A stretch of DNA of 64,000 bases from positions 1-64,000 of the forward strand of contig NZ_STGV01000003.1 of assembly GCF_004912165.1 (NCBI RefSeq), given 5' to 3'. The notes under the pieces are model-generated. The model saw only the letters and a list, made by a program, of their open reading frames with translations. It was not told the origin of the DNA and did not search any database. Shown in pieces: positions 43,567 through 52,768 of this stretch. Position 1 is the first letter of the stretch. Each line of letters starts with the position of its first letter. The position numbers were made by a program, and so were the translations under genes. The DNA comes from Peteryoungia ipomoeae. Lineage in GTDB: Bacteria; Pseudomonadota; Alphaproteobacteria; Rhizobiales; Rhizobiaceae.

Positions 43567-44047
43567 GGTCAAGATCAACGGGTGGACGATCTATCTCCAC
43601 CCCCTCTTCCTTTCCGCGCTTCAAGGTTTGATGGAGGAGGTGCGCCGGCAACGGGAAACCGATCCCGACACCTACCGGCAAAAGCGTGCGTTCAAACTGC
43701 TGGCGGCAACCCGAAAGATGGCCTTTGTCGATATTCCGGCCGATCCGACCGATCCCAAGTTCCGCCAGGGCGGCACGCTGGGCGAGACCTACAAGCACTG
43801 GTTCCGCGGTAAATACCTTCAGCAGTATCGCCTCTTCTTTCGCTACCACGAAAGGCAAAGGGTCATCGTGCTGGCCTGGGTGAATGACGATGAAACCAAG
43901 CGGGCCTATGGCAGCAAGACCGATGCCTACCGGGTCTTTGCAAAAATGCTCGTCGACGGCAATCCGCCTGACGATTGGGCCGCGCTGGTAAGGGCTAGTC
44001 GAGAGGCAGCGGCACTGTCGGACGATATGACATCGACCGATCCATGA
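43559..44047 (+). CDS. yhaV: YhaV-like toxin
   Basis: This 162-aa protein matches YhaV: INGWTIYLHPLFLSALQGLMEEVRRQRETDPDTYRQKRAFKLLAA, FRQGGTLGETYKHWFRGKYLQQYRLFFRYHERQRVIVLAWVNDDETKRAYGSKTDAYRVFAKML. YhaV is a ribosome-dependent RNase, held by PrlF. Confidence 0.9.
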   Translation: MTEVKINGWTIYLHPLFLSALQGLMEEVRRQRETDPDTYRQKRAFKLLAATRKMAFVDIPADPTDPKFRQGGTLGETYKHWFRGKYLQQYRLFFRYHERQRVIVLAWVNDDETKRAYGSKTDAYRVFAKMLVDGNPPDDWAALVRASREAAALSDDMTSTDP

Positions 44048-44142
44048 GACGAAGGCTTGCTTGCCCTCAGGCATCTGTCAGCAATGGGTCGGAAGCAAGG
44101 GCGGACGTCATGGCAATAGAGCGGCGTGCTGAACACCGAGGC

Positions 44143-44457
44143 TCAGCGAGACGCCGCGCTCTTGTAGGGCAAAACGGCAATTTCATCGGCACGGCGTCTT
44201 GCGGCGGCGATGTCGAAGCTGCTCTGCATGCGGATCAACGTATCCATCTTGACACCGAAGGCCTTTTCGAGGCGCAGCGCCATTTCAGGCGAGAGGCTGG
44301 CGCGCTGATTGAGCAGCGCCGAGAGGGCCGCACGCGTTACACCCAACGCGGCGGCCGCCACGGTCACGGTGAGACCGAGAGGCTCGACGATCTCATGGCG
44401 AATGAAGTCACCTGGATGAACAGGGCTTTTCAGACGATATCCGGGATCTCTTTCCAT
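44143..44457 (-). CDS. HigA-like HTH antitoxin, apparently orphan
   Basis: This 104-aa protein is of the HigA addiction-module type (KSPVHPGDFIRHEIVEPLGLTVTVAAAALGVTRAALSALLNQRASLSPEMALRLEKAFGV). HigB normally sits directly upstream; here only about 80 bases separate it from a chemoreceptor, and no toxin frame is found. It may be a remnant, or an antitoxin acting on a toxin elsewhere. Confidence 0.82.
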   Translation of the reverse strand: MERDPGYRLKSPVHPGDFIRHEIVEPLGLTVTVAAAALGVTRAALSALLNQRASLSPEMALRLEKAFGVKMDTLIRMQSSFDIAAARRRADEIAVLPYKSAASR

Positions 44458-44537
44458 GGGGCGACTTCCAACGTGTCAGACCGAGTGGCTCTTTACTGTC
44501 GAACACCAGTCTGGAAGCGACAAGCCACACACTACAC

Positions 44538-46031
44538 CTACGCCTTCACCGCCAGCCGCAGGCCGCCCCAATGGCGGCCGTTGACGGTGATGGGGGCGGA
44601 GATATCCTTCATCAGCACGAAATTGCCGCCGCCCATGTCGCGGCGGTAGGTCTGGACCAGGAAGGGCGCAGTGGACCGGCCGGCGGCAAGGCCGACGCGA
44701 TCGTTGAAGATGCGGCGGTTGCGGCAGTTGGCGGTGTTCCACACCGTATCGCCGGGGCGCTGCGGCGCGGAAAACTTCCTGTTGTGGGTTGGCAGAAAAC
44801 CATTCTCATCGACGGCGGCGCAAAAGCCGATACACTCGGAGCTTGCCGCGACCGGCTCGATGATCTCGGGCAGGACCTGATCGGTGAAGGCGACGAAGGC
44901 CGTCATCATCTGCACCGGATCGGTGCCGGATATCGGGCGATAGGTGCGGTCGAAAAGATCGCGCTGGCTGATCTGGCCTGTGGCCACCGCCTGTTCGAAG
45001 ACGGCCGAAATCCTTGAGGCCACGTCGACTGCCGTATCGATCCATTCGCTGTCGACCGTACGGATGCCGGCGCTGGCGGTGAGCTGCACCAGGGTTTCCG
45101 AGAGCGCCACCACCTTGTCGATCCGTCCGGCGGTTGCCTGCAGATACTGGTCGGACTGGCGCACTTCGCCAGACATCGTGTTCAGCGTGACGACGAGATC
45201 GGAACACTGGCGATCGACGTTTTCCGTGGTTCTCGCCATCACCGAGGAGGAATCGAGGATGCGGGTGATTACCTCTTCCATGGCGGAAAAGGACTGGTTC
45301 ATCGCCTGCGAGGTCTGTCGGACATCGCGTGCACTTTCTGTTGCGCCGCGCCCGGCTTCCGTCAGGCGGTTGATCTTCTGGCGCAGCTCGTTCAGCGTCT
45401 GCTGGATGGTGCCGGTCGCCTGTGAGGTCTGGAGCGCAAGCGCCCGCACTTCTGCCGCCACCACGGCAAAGCCCTTGCCGGCGTCGCCAGCCCTTGCGGC
45501 TTCGATGGCGGCATTGAGGGCCAGGAGATTGGTCTGGCGGGCAATCGTGCCGATTTCCTCCGCCACCTTGTCGACCTCGCTGAGGGTCTTGGCAAAGGTG
45601 CCGATTTCGGTGCCGATTTCCTCCGATGCCTCGACCATGTGATCGATCTTGCCGACGGCGCCGGTGAGCCTGTCGGCACTTTCGCCAAGCATATGGCGGG
45701 CCTCGCCTGCCGATCTGTCGGTCTCGCCAAGGGTGGTTGCCACCTCGCGGCTGGTCTCGGCCAAAGACAGGGCCGTGCGGGTGATGCTGTCAAATGTGCC
45801 CGCATGGCTGCGCGAGATCTGCGCGACATCCTGAATGGCACCGCCGATATCGACGATATCGAGACCGAGGCTCGAGGCCTCCTTGGCCAGGCGCTCGATG
45901 ATGGCACGAAGGTCAGGCGCATCGGGGCCATGGGGCTCTCGCGCTGCCGGCGGTTCATCCTCGACCGCGCCCGCCCCTTCGGGCCGGCTTGCCAACCCGT
46001 GCGCCTCATTGATCTTTCGTGCCAAGGTCAT
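44538..46031 (-). CDS. Soluble chemoreceptor with C-terminal sensory region
   Basis: This 497-aa protein has no membrane segments. An MCP-type coiled coil occupies the N-terminal part, with the signalling tip [24 protein letters not shown] (about residues 155-180). A C-terminal region (about 350-497; [84 protein letters not shown]) looks like a Cache-type sensor. This is the reverse of the usual order. GGGAGG lies 6 nt before ATG 46031. Confidence 0.85.
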   Translation of the reverse strand: MTLARKINEAHGLASRPEGAGAVEDEPPAAREPHGPDAPDLRAIIERLAKEASSLGLDIVDIGGAIQDVAQISRSHAGTFDSITRTALSLAETSREVATTLGETDRSAGEARHMLGESADRLTGAVGKIDHMVEASEEIGTEIGTFAKTLSEVDKVAEEIGTIARQTNLLALNAAIEAARAGDAGKGFAVVAAEVRALALQTSQATGTIQQTLNELRQKINRLTEAGRGATESARDVRQTSQAMNQSFSAMEEVITRILDSSSVMARTTENVDRQCSDLVVTLNTMSGEVRQSDQYLQATAGRIDKVVALSETLVQLTASAGIRTVDSEWIDTAVDVASRISAVFEQAVATGQISQRDLFDRTYRPISGTDPVQMMTAFVAFTDQVLPEIIEPVAASSECIGFCAAVDENGFLPTHNRKFSAPQRPGDTVWNTANCRNRRIFNDRVGLAAGRSTAPFLVQTYRRDMGGGNFVLMKDISAPITVNGRHWGGLRLAVKA

Positions 46032-46239
46032 GAGCATCCTCCCTACTCAAACATCAGAGGGTAGGCGTCTATGCTTAACGAAAGCTTTAAGGTTGAGCGA
46101 AATCGGCTTTGGGATAAACCAAGAGTTGGAAAGTCACTGAAGCCTGCGCGACCATTGGCTCTTGGCGATCCGGTGCCGCATTCTCAAGCGGCTGCCCCTG
46201 TGCTAGCGCGACGATGACAGAACGAACGAGCGGACAGAC

Positions 46240-47223
46240 ATGCATATTCTTCTGATTTCTTCAGCCAAGCTTCCGGCGCTGCAGTATGGCGGGACAGAGC
46301 GCATGATCCTTTGGCTCGCGCGCGGCCTGGCCGAACGCGGCCACAGGGTGACATTGCTTGCGCCAGCGGGATCGCGTTTCGAGCACGGCGACGTCCTGCC
46401 GCTTAATCCGGACCGTCCGCTGCGCGAACAGGTCCCCGCCGGCGTCGATGTGGTGCACAGCCATTGCGGGCTTGACCCGGACTGGGACGGTCCTGTGTGT
46501 CAGACCGTGCATGGCAATGCCAAGACACCGGCGCGCTACCACCCCAACACAATCTTCGTCTCCGCCCACCATGCGGCAAGCCATGGGGCGAACGCCTATG
46601 TGCATAACGGTGTCGATCCACGCGCCTATCCGCCACCGGATCTCGATGCGACCGGAGGACCGCTGGTGTTTCTCGCCAAGGCCGCGTGGAAGGTGAAGAA
46701 CATCAAAGGGGCCGTGCGGGTGGCGCGCAAGGCGCAGCGGCCACTTTCGGTGCTGGGCGGCCACCGGGTGAACTTCAAGATGGGATTTCGCCTGACGCTC
46801 GATCCCAATGCGCGGTTCTACGGCATGGTCGACGACGCTGAAAAGGCGCGCCATCTGAAACCGGCATGCGGGCTTCTTTTCCCCGTGCGCTGGCACGAAC
46901 CCTTTGGCATTGCCGTGATCGAGGCGATGTATTTCGGCCTGCCGGTTTTTGCCACGCCCTATGGCGCGCTGCCCGAGCTGGTACCGGGCTTTGCCGGTGC
47001 GCTTTCAGCCAATGGCAATGAACTGGTGGCGGCGATCAAAGCGATCGGCGACTACGACCGTCGCGCCATCCACCGGCATTTCCAGGAGAATTTCACTGCC
47101 GAGCGGATGACGGAGCGCTATCTTGCCCTTTACGAGCGGATTGCCAATGGTGCGCGGCTGCATGATGGCGTGGTCGAGGGGCGCGCGGCGCGCGGCGAGA
47201 CGCTTCTGCCCTGGGAAGATTGA
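46240..47223 (+). CDS. Glycosyltransferase family 4 protein
   Basis: This 327-aa protein has a GT-B fold: MHILLISSAKLPALQYGGTERMILWLARGLAERGHRVTLLAP at the start, HSHCGLDPDW in the middle, and the GT4 nucleotide-sugar motif RWHEPFGIAVIEAMYFGLPVFATPYGALPELV with the conserved E-x7-E. It transfers a sugar to an unknown acceptor. Confidence 0.9.
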   Translation: MHILLISSAKLPALQYGGTERMILWLARGLAERGHRVTLLAPAGSRFEHGDVLPLNPDRPLREQVPAGVDVVHSHCGLDPDWDGPVCQTVHGNAKTPARYHPNTIFVSAHHAASHGANAYVHNGVDPRAYPPPDLDATGGPLVFLAKAAWKVKNIKGAVRVARKAQRPLSVLGGHRVNFKMGFRLTLDPNARFYGMVDDAEKARHLKPACGLLFPVRWHEPFGIAVIEAMYFGLPVFATPYGALPELVPGFAGALSANGNELVAAIKAIGDYDRRAIHRHFQENFTAERMTERYLALYERIANGARLHDGVVEGRAARGETLLPWED

Positions 47224-47272
47224 GGCTGCCGGCCGCTGGGCAAGAGGCCCGTTTGCAGTCCCCGCTTTGGGA

Positions 47273-48331
47273 TCAGAGCGCACCGATGGCGCGCAGTTTC
47301 TTCAACACGGCGGTGCTGGGTTCGCCGGTGACCGGCATCTGGTAGTGACGCTCGAACCGGCGGATCGCCTCGCGCGTGCTTTCGCCCGGCATGCCGTCGA
47401 TGACGACGTCGCGATAGGCCATGTTGGTGAGGCCGCGCTGGATATCCATGACAAGGCCGGGATCGTAGCTCGCGGGCGTGGCTGGCTGCACAGTTGCAGC
47501 CTGTGGCGGAGATGGGGCAACGGCGCGCGGTGGCACGGGGCCAGCGGGCTGCACCTGGCGCTGAGGTTTTTGGGCGGCGGCCTGCTGTGCGGGCGCTTGC
47601 GGTTTTGCGGCTTGTGGTTTTGCCGGCTGATAGCGGGCCGGGCTCACGGGTTTGCGCGCCTGATCTGCGGGTCTTTCGGTGCTGATGGTGCTAGACGCGC
47701 TGCGAATGGCGGCAGCGACCGGATCGACAGCGGTCTCGAGGCCGGAAAGATCCGACGGGCGCTGGGCCGGAACGGCTGCGGTGAAACCCGGGTCCTGAGC
47801 TGCCAGCATGGCCACGAGCGCCTCTGTGACCTGACCATCGGCTTGCATGCCGACCGAGGTCTGGAACTGGCTGATCGCGGCTTCGGTGCGCGGGCCGATG
47901 ACGCCGTCGGCGGCGCCGTCATAAAGGCCGCGGGCGGTCAAAGCGCGCTGCACGGACATGACGGCTGCGCTATCGGCTGTGAAGGGCGGCGGGGCAGCCT
48001 CGCCCTCGCCTTCCCGCTCGACGCGGAAGGTGGTGACATCGGTCTGATCCCGATCCGCCAGAAGGGTCGAGCGCGGGGCGCCGAGCAGGCTGGTGAAATC
48101 GCTTGCGCTGCGGGTGCGCAAAAACGGCGACGGGTGCTGACCCGGCTGATACCAGATGGCATTGGCAGCGACGGTGGCAAAGAGCACGGCAAAGGTGGAG
48201 ACGCCGCCCACCAGACGCGGATGGCGACCGGCAAGCTGCCAAAGTGCTGCACCGCCCGTGACGGCAAGCGTCAGGACGCGACCGGTGACGGATACTTTCT
48301 TGTCAGGCGATTTTCGCTTGCGCTTCGTCAT
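47273..48331 (-). CDS. Peptidoglycan-binding protein with two PG_binding_1 domains
   Basis: This 352-aa protein has a short basic cytoplasmic start (MTKRKRKSPDKK), one membrane segment (about residues 30-55), a first peptidoglycan-binding domain (about 125-175; VQRALTARGLYDGAADGVIGPRTEAAISQFQ), a Pro/Ala/Gln-rich linker, and a second domain (about 290-350; IQRGLTNMAYRDVVIDGMPGESTREAIRRFERHY). It anchors something to the cell wall. Its start lies 29 nt inside the kinase gene upstream, so the two are translationally coupled. Confidence 0.85.
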   Translation of the reverse strand: MTKRKRKSPDKKVSVTGRVLTLAVTGGAALWQLAGRHPRLVGGVSTFAVLFATVAANAIWYQPGQHPSPFLRTRSASDFTSLLGAPRSTLLADRDQTDVTTFRVEREGEGEAAPPPFTADSAAVMSVQRALTARGLYDGAADGVIGPRTEAAISQFQTSVGMQADGQVTEALVAMLAAQDPGFTAAVPAQRPSDLSGLETAVDPVAAAIRSASSTISTERPADQARKPVSPARYQPAKPQAAKPQAPAQQAAAQKPQRQVQPAGPVPPRAVAPSPPQAATVQPATPASYDPGLVMDIQRGLTNMAYRDVVIDGMPGESTREAIRRFERHYQMPVTGEPSTAVLKKLRAIGAL

Positions 48332-49832
48332 GGCCGTTTGCGTTCCCGAGCAAGGCTCCTGTCTTTTCGTTTTGCGCAAGGCGTGGCGGAAACTCGACCA
48401 TGATATTGCCGTCGCTTTCGGCGGCGGCAGCACCTGAGCCATCGAGCGGCAGGGTGACGGAAACAACCGTGCCCTCGCCCGGGCGGCTGGTGATGGAGAA
48501 GCTGCCGCCATGCAGCGCTGCCAGACCCTTTACCAGCGACAGGCCGAGACCGGAACCCTCGTAATGGCGATTGAGATCGTTCTGCACTTGTGTGAAGGGG
48601 CGGCCCAGCATTGCGATCTTGTCGGCGGGGATGCCAACACCGGTATCGCTGACGGAAAGCGTCAGATTGGCGCCGTCGCTCGCGGCATCGATGGTGACAA
48701 CGCCGCCTTCCTCGGTGAACTTGATCGCATTGCCGACGAGATTGATAAGGATCTGACGCAGCGCCCGCTCATCGGCCACCACATCACCCACGCCGCGTGC
48801 GATGCGGCTCGTCAGCTTGACGCCCTTGTCCGACGCCTGCAGCGAGAGCATGCGCTCGCAGGCGGTGACCGCGCTATCGACCTCGAAGCGCTCCAGATTG
48901 AGCTCGTAGCGGCCAGCCTCGATCTTCGACATGTCGAGCATGGTGTTGACGACGGAGAGAAGATGCGCGCCGGACTGGCGGATCAGCTGCACATATTCGC
49001 GCTGGCGATCGGTTTCCAGCTTGCCGAAATATTCGCCGATCAGGATATCGGAAAAGCCGAGAATGGCGTTGAGCGGCGTGCGCAGCTCATGGCTGACGGC
49101 CGCAAGAAACCGGCTCTTGGTTTCATGCGCATCGATCGCCTCATGCTCCTTGCGGCGCACGGCATCGCGCATGCGCATCTCGCCTTCGATATCGAGGATC
49201 TGCGCCTGCACGGCAAGCAGCTGGCCGTCTTCGTTGCGCAGTGCCGTCATGTCCATGCGGGCATTGAGGAATTGCGGCTGGCCGGCAGCAATGACCGGGC
49301 GGTCGAGACGCAGATCGGCCACCACGGCATCAGCTCCCTGGCGTAGCGCATCGAGCCCTTGCGCAAAGGCAATGCGATCCGAGACATGCACATGTTCGGC
49401 AAAGGGGCGCAGGACCGGCTCGCGCAGGAAGCCCAGATAGATCTCGCGATCGCGGCCACCGGTTGAACGCACCATGCCTGTCGGATCAAGCGTCAGGAAA
49501 AGGCCGGGGCATGTCTGGAACGACTGGTCGACGAGGCCGGGCAGCGGCGTTTCCGCAGACACCGTGGCGCGGCCGTAACGGCGCCCGGCAACCAGCGCCA
49601 CGGCAAACAGCATGTAGCAGGCAGCGGCAAGACCGACGCCGAGCGGCAGGCCGACGGCATAACCGAAAATTGCAGACAGAAGAGCCGGCAGGAGGAAAAA
49701 GCCTGGCAGAGCGGCAAGCGTCAGACGCCGCAAGAGCACGACCTCGCCTTGATCGGTGGCCCGACCTTCCGACTGCAACGGCAGGCAGCGGCTTGCCACC
49801 TCGTCCAGCAGGGAGGCGACATCCTCCGACAT
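48303..49832 (-). CDS. Sensor histidine kinase
   Basis: This 509-aa kinase has two membrane segments (about residues 45-90), a PAS-like domain (about 105-220) and a kinase core: H-box SHELRTPLNAILGFS, N-box LINLVGNAIKF, G1 DTGVGIP and G2 GSGLGLSLV. No response regulator is adjacent. It is coupled to a peptidoglycan-binding membrane protein, which may be its input or output partner. The start is uncertain: the ATG at 49832 or a GTG at 49907 that adds 25 residues. Confidence 0.88.
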   Translation of the reverse strand: MSEDVASLLDEVASRCLPLQSEGRATDQGEVVLLRRLTLAALPGFFLLPALLSAIFGYAVGLPLGVGLAAACYMLFAVALVAGRRYGRATVSAETPLPGLVDQSFQTCPGLFLTLDPTGMVRSTGGRDREIYLGFLREPVLRPFAEHVHVSDRIAFAQGLDALRQGADAVVADLRLDRPVIAAGQPQFLNARMDMTALRNEDGQLLAVQAQILDIEGEMRMRDAVRRKEHEAIDAHETKSRFLAAVSHELRTPLNAILGFSDILIGEYFGKLETDRQREYVQLIRQSGAHLLSVVNTMLDMSKIEAGRYELNLERFEVDSAVTACERMLSLQASDKGVKLTSRIARGVGDVVADERALRQILINLVGNAIKFTEEGGVVTIDAASDGANLTLSVSDTGVGIPADKIAMLGRPFTQVQNDLNRHYEGSGLGLSLVKGLAALHGGSFSITSRPGEGTVVSVTLPLDGSGAAAAESDGNIMVEFPPRLAQNEKTGALLGNANGHDEAQAKIA

Positions 49833-50054
49833 TTTACGCAATACAACCACGCGAGGAACCTGCGACCGGTTTGAAGAGAAATTCGATGCCCGGACGATAG
49901 CCGCCACGCGCTTAAGGAATAGATAAGGCGGGGCCTCGCTAAGCCTTGGATGGGGCCGTTCTGATCCGTTTCGGGACAGGGATTTTGCCCTTTCGGATTT
50001 ATGGTTAACGGAGCGTATCTGTTGATTTTACTAGAATTTTAGCAGTGGTGTTAA

Positions 50055-50069
50055 CGTTTGCCGCAAACG
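50055..50069. promoter_or_regulatory. Palindrome CGTTTGC-C-GCAAACG
   Basis: A perfect 7-1-7 palindrome lies in the divergent AT-rich region between the kinase gene and the DUF5330 gene. It is a candidate regulator site. The remainder of this gap (49833-50312) shows no gene. Confidence 0.45.
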
Positions 50070-50312
50070 GGCATCGCAAGAAGCGGTGGATTTCGGGGCC
50101 TCCTGCCACAAATATGCTTAACCGCTTCGGCCAAATTGCGCAGACGTCGCGCAAGGGTTGAGCGATGTCGACAATTTTAATCAAATTCGCCTCAAACCCG
50201 ACCGGCTTTCGAAAAGTGATCTTCGCGAATCGGCCTTAAGAGTTTGCAGCAGAAGTTCGGGACAAACCCGACGCCTTCCGGCACGACCGGATACAGGGAT
50301 ACTGGTGACGAC

Positions 50313-50780
50313 ATGTGGTTTCTGATCAAGGGAACATTCTATTCGACGGTGGCGCTGGTGGCGCTCTCCTTCCTGGCAGCGCCACCGCGCGAGGAAGTCG
50401 AGGGCGGACCGCAGTTCAACGTCACCGATGCCTTTACCGCCGTCAGCGGCGCCTATGACTATGTCTCCTCGCTCTGCGTGGAGAAACCGGAGGTTTGCGA
50501 AAGCGGCCGGGAAACGCTTGAGGCCATCGGCGCCAGAGCTCGCGAAGGCGCGCTGGTCGCCTACCAGCTCATCGACCGCCAGCTTGCCGGCGATGGCGAG
50601 CCGGAAACGGTTGCCGACGCGATCGAGGCCGCCCCTCAGCTGAAGCGCGGCCATGCGGTGGAAATCGTGCAGCCGGCTCATGCCCACGCGGAAACCGACG
50701 CGCCGTTCACCACCGGCACGGTGACCCCGACCGCCCGCGAAGGCAACCTGCCGCAACCCTATCGCAAACCGGTCTACTGA
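50313..50780 (+). CDS. DUF5330 family protein
   Basis: This 155-aa protein has an N-terminal membrane or signal segment (WFLIKGTFYSTVALVALSFLA), then a conserved domain (FNVTDAFTAVSGAYDYVSSLCVEKPEVCESGRETLEAIGARAREGALVAYQLI) with two cysteines, and a polar tail. It fits the Rhizobiales DUF5330 family as I recall it. It is probably periplasmic. A strong terminator follows 130 nt downstream. Confidence 0.75.
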   Translation: MWFLIKGTFYSTVALVALSFLAAPPREEVEGGPQFNVTDAFTAVSGAYDYVSSLCVEKPEVCESGRETLEAIGARAREGALVAYQLIDRQLAGDGEPETVADAIEAAPQLKRGHAVEIVQPAHAHAETDAPFTTGTVTPTAREGNLPQPYRKPVY

Positions 50781-50904
50781 CCCGGATCACCCGGCCTCTC
50801 TCCTGAAGCCGACACCCATTCGGGCCGAGCGCCCACCCCTCTTGCAGCCGCGCTATCGGCGGCTGCCTGTCTGCCTGTCCCAAACTGTTATCGGTATTTA
50901 CCGG

Positions 50905-50936
50905 GCCGCAAGGAGCAATCCTTGCGGCACTTTTTT
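50905..50936 (+). terminator. Rho-independent terminator
   Basis: A perfect 10-bp stem GCCGCAAGGA/TCCTTGCGGC with a GCAA tetraloop is followed by AC and six Ts. It ends the DUF5330 transcript. The following 225 bases up to the next gene hold no credible feature and are lower in GC. Confidence 0.92.
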
Positions 50937-51161
50937 GGGATGTTGGGGTGCGGAGGTGTTTGGGACGTTAGCCGACGGGCCTGGCCTAAGTTAAAAAGTG
51001 CAGCAGGTGACATTGGAGGACCGCGCACTCAGCTTGTATTTCTTCGACGCATATCATCTTTACTTCAATACCGACACTAATGGAGAAGTGTAAAGCCGAC
51101 ATTCGAAAAAATGCGAGCTATTCTGCGACAAGTCGAACCGCAACACTTAATAGGCTATTGA

Positions 51162-52196
51162 ATGAGTTCCGCACGAGTGCAAGCTAAATCGCTAATCTTG
51201 ACTTGGTTCGATAAACGCGAGCCGACAGCGTTACAACGCGGTCGATTTGCCGCAGATGTTGATCGTTTCTTTGATGCGCTTGCGAAACGGACCAACTGGT
51301 GTGAGTGCATTTCAACACTCCTAGATGACAAGGGTGCGGTGGAGTTCTCAATGAAGGGAAACGAGTGGCGCGCTCGCCCGAGTGGAAAGGGTCTTGTCGT
51401 AAGCTCGATCGTGCCTGGCTGGGCTTTTGGCTGGCAGGGAACCCTCAAAGACGACGTCGCCTCGGATGCTCTTGGATGGTTTGGGCATTACGCACGCCAA
51501 TACATACACCGTTCCAACATCGCAAAGGTGATTATGGCCGTTTGGGAACGGAACGGTCTCGTCCTGCAGCCTTTTGGCATTGGTGGAGCATATCAACGGT
51601 ACAGTGATGCTTGGCCAAGACCTTCGAACCGAGAGATCTTTGCGCGGGCTGAAAGAAGCTGCGCAGACATGTGGTGCACCTATTCCGCAACACCACGAGA
51701 CTCTCGTTCCAAGTGGGTGTCGAGAAACACTCTAGACCCCGCAATACATCAGGGCGTCTTTCATTTTCTCCGAGCTCAGAGCTTAATGTCCGCCGAGTTT
51801 GAACTGGAAGCATTGGTTGCCTATGATTGTGTTCTGCATGCGCTTCAATATCTTGATTGGAATTGGGCTCCGGGCAATCCTAAGCGTAATCGACGGGACC
51901 TTGTTCAGGCACTCGGGCTCGGTCAAAACGCAGGAGACCTTGCCGAACGCATATATTTTCTTCGCAACCAATTTGTTGCGCATGCCGGCGGCTGGCGATG
52001 GTGGGATGCTGCCGAGTACCTAGAAGACGACTTCAATGCAGATGCCAACCGTCTGGTATCTCGGACATTGCGTAAGGCAGCGGACATCGAGCCGCAACAT
52101 CGACGTATTGACCCGGCCCCAGCGGACTGGGGACTTTGGCTGGAAGAAAATTTCACACAAATTTGGTCAGCTGTGTGGTTTCGAGATAGTCAATAA
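51162..52196 (+). CDS. Hypothetical protein with HEPN-like motif
   Basis: This 344-aa protein has no recognised family. It is aromatic- and tryptophan-rich with lower GC than its flanks, so it is probably acquired. LRNQFVAHAGGWRWW (about residue 270) is an R-x5-H motif with the RN polar pair typical of HEPN RNase domains. The preceding helices (FELEALVAYDCVLHALQYLDW) fit a HEPN bundle. The N-terminal half is unassigned. No SD is evident before ATG 51162. Confidence 0.6.
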   Translation: MSSARVQAKSLILTWFDKREPTALQRGRFAADVDRFFDALAKRTNWCECISTLLDDKGAVEFSMKGNEWRARPSGKGLVVSSIVPGWAFGWQGTLKDDVASDALGWFGHYARQYIHRSNIAKVIMAVWERNGLVLQPFGIGGAYQRYSDAWPRPSNREIFARAERSCADMWCTYSATPRDSRSKWVSRNTLDPAIHQGVFHFLRAQSLMSAEFELEALVAYDCVLHALQYLDWNWAPGNPKRNRRDLVQALGLGQNAGDLAERIYFLRNQFVAHAGGWRWWDAAEYLEDDFNADANRLVSRTLRKAADIEPQHRRIDPAPADWGLWLEENFTQIWSAVWFRDSQ

Positions 52197-52335
52197 CAGT
52201 GGGAGAAATCCAGTAACCCATGACGGACCCATAGCGTGGCGAACGCTCAAAGAGCCCTCCCAATTCCACCCCTGCCCCAGTACACAAGCCAATCCGCTTC
52301 CCCTATATGAGACCCAGACAACAGGCGGGTGCTGA

Positions 52336-52752
52336 ATGACGACTTTGGATCAGATGATCGATGATTTCGGGTTTCTCGAGGATTGGGAGGACCGGATGCG
52401 CTATGTCATCGAGCTTGGCAAGGCGCTGCCGGATCTGGACGATGCCGAGAAGACCTCCGAGAACAAGGTGCAGGGCTGCGCAAGCCAGGTCTGGCTTTCG
52501 GTGTCGGCGGGCGAAGGGCCCGATCCGGTGATGACCTTTGCCGGTGACAGCGATGCCTTTATCGTGCGGGGGCTGGTGGCCATCGTGCTGCAAGCCTATT
52601 CCGGCAGAAAAGCCTCCGAGGTCGTTGCCTTCGATGCGCTCGATCTTTTCCGTCAGCTCGGGCTTCTCGAACACCTGACGGCGCAGCGCGCCAATGGGCT
52701 GCGCTCGATGATCCAGCGGATCCGCGAAGAGGCCGCCAGGCGCATGGCCTGA
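52336..52752 (+). CDS. sufE: SufE family sulfur acceptor
   Basis: This 138-aa protein matches SufE: MIDDFGFLEDWEDRMRYVIELGKALPDLDDAEKTSENKVQGCASQVWL, with catalytic C48 in VQGCASQVW. It accepts sulfur from SufS and passes it on to Fe-S cluster assembly. No other suf gene is near. Confidence 0.95.
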   Translation: MTTLDQMIDDFGFLEDWEDRMRYVIELGKALPDLDDAEKTSENKVQGCASQVWLSVSAGEGPDPVMTFAGDSDAFIVRGLVAIVLQAYSGRKASEVVAFDALDLFRQLGLLEHLTAQRANGLRSMIQRIREEAARRMA

Positions 52753-52768
52753 CGGCCTCTCTTGCCTG

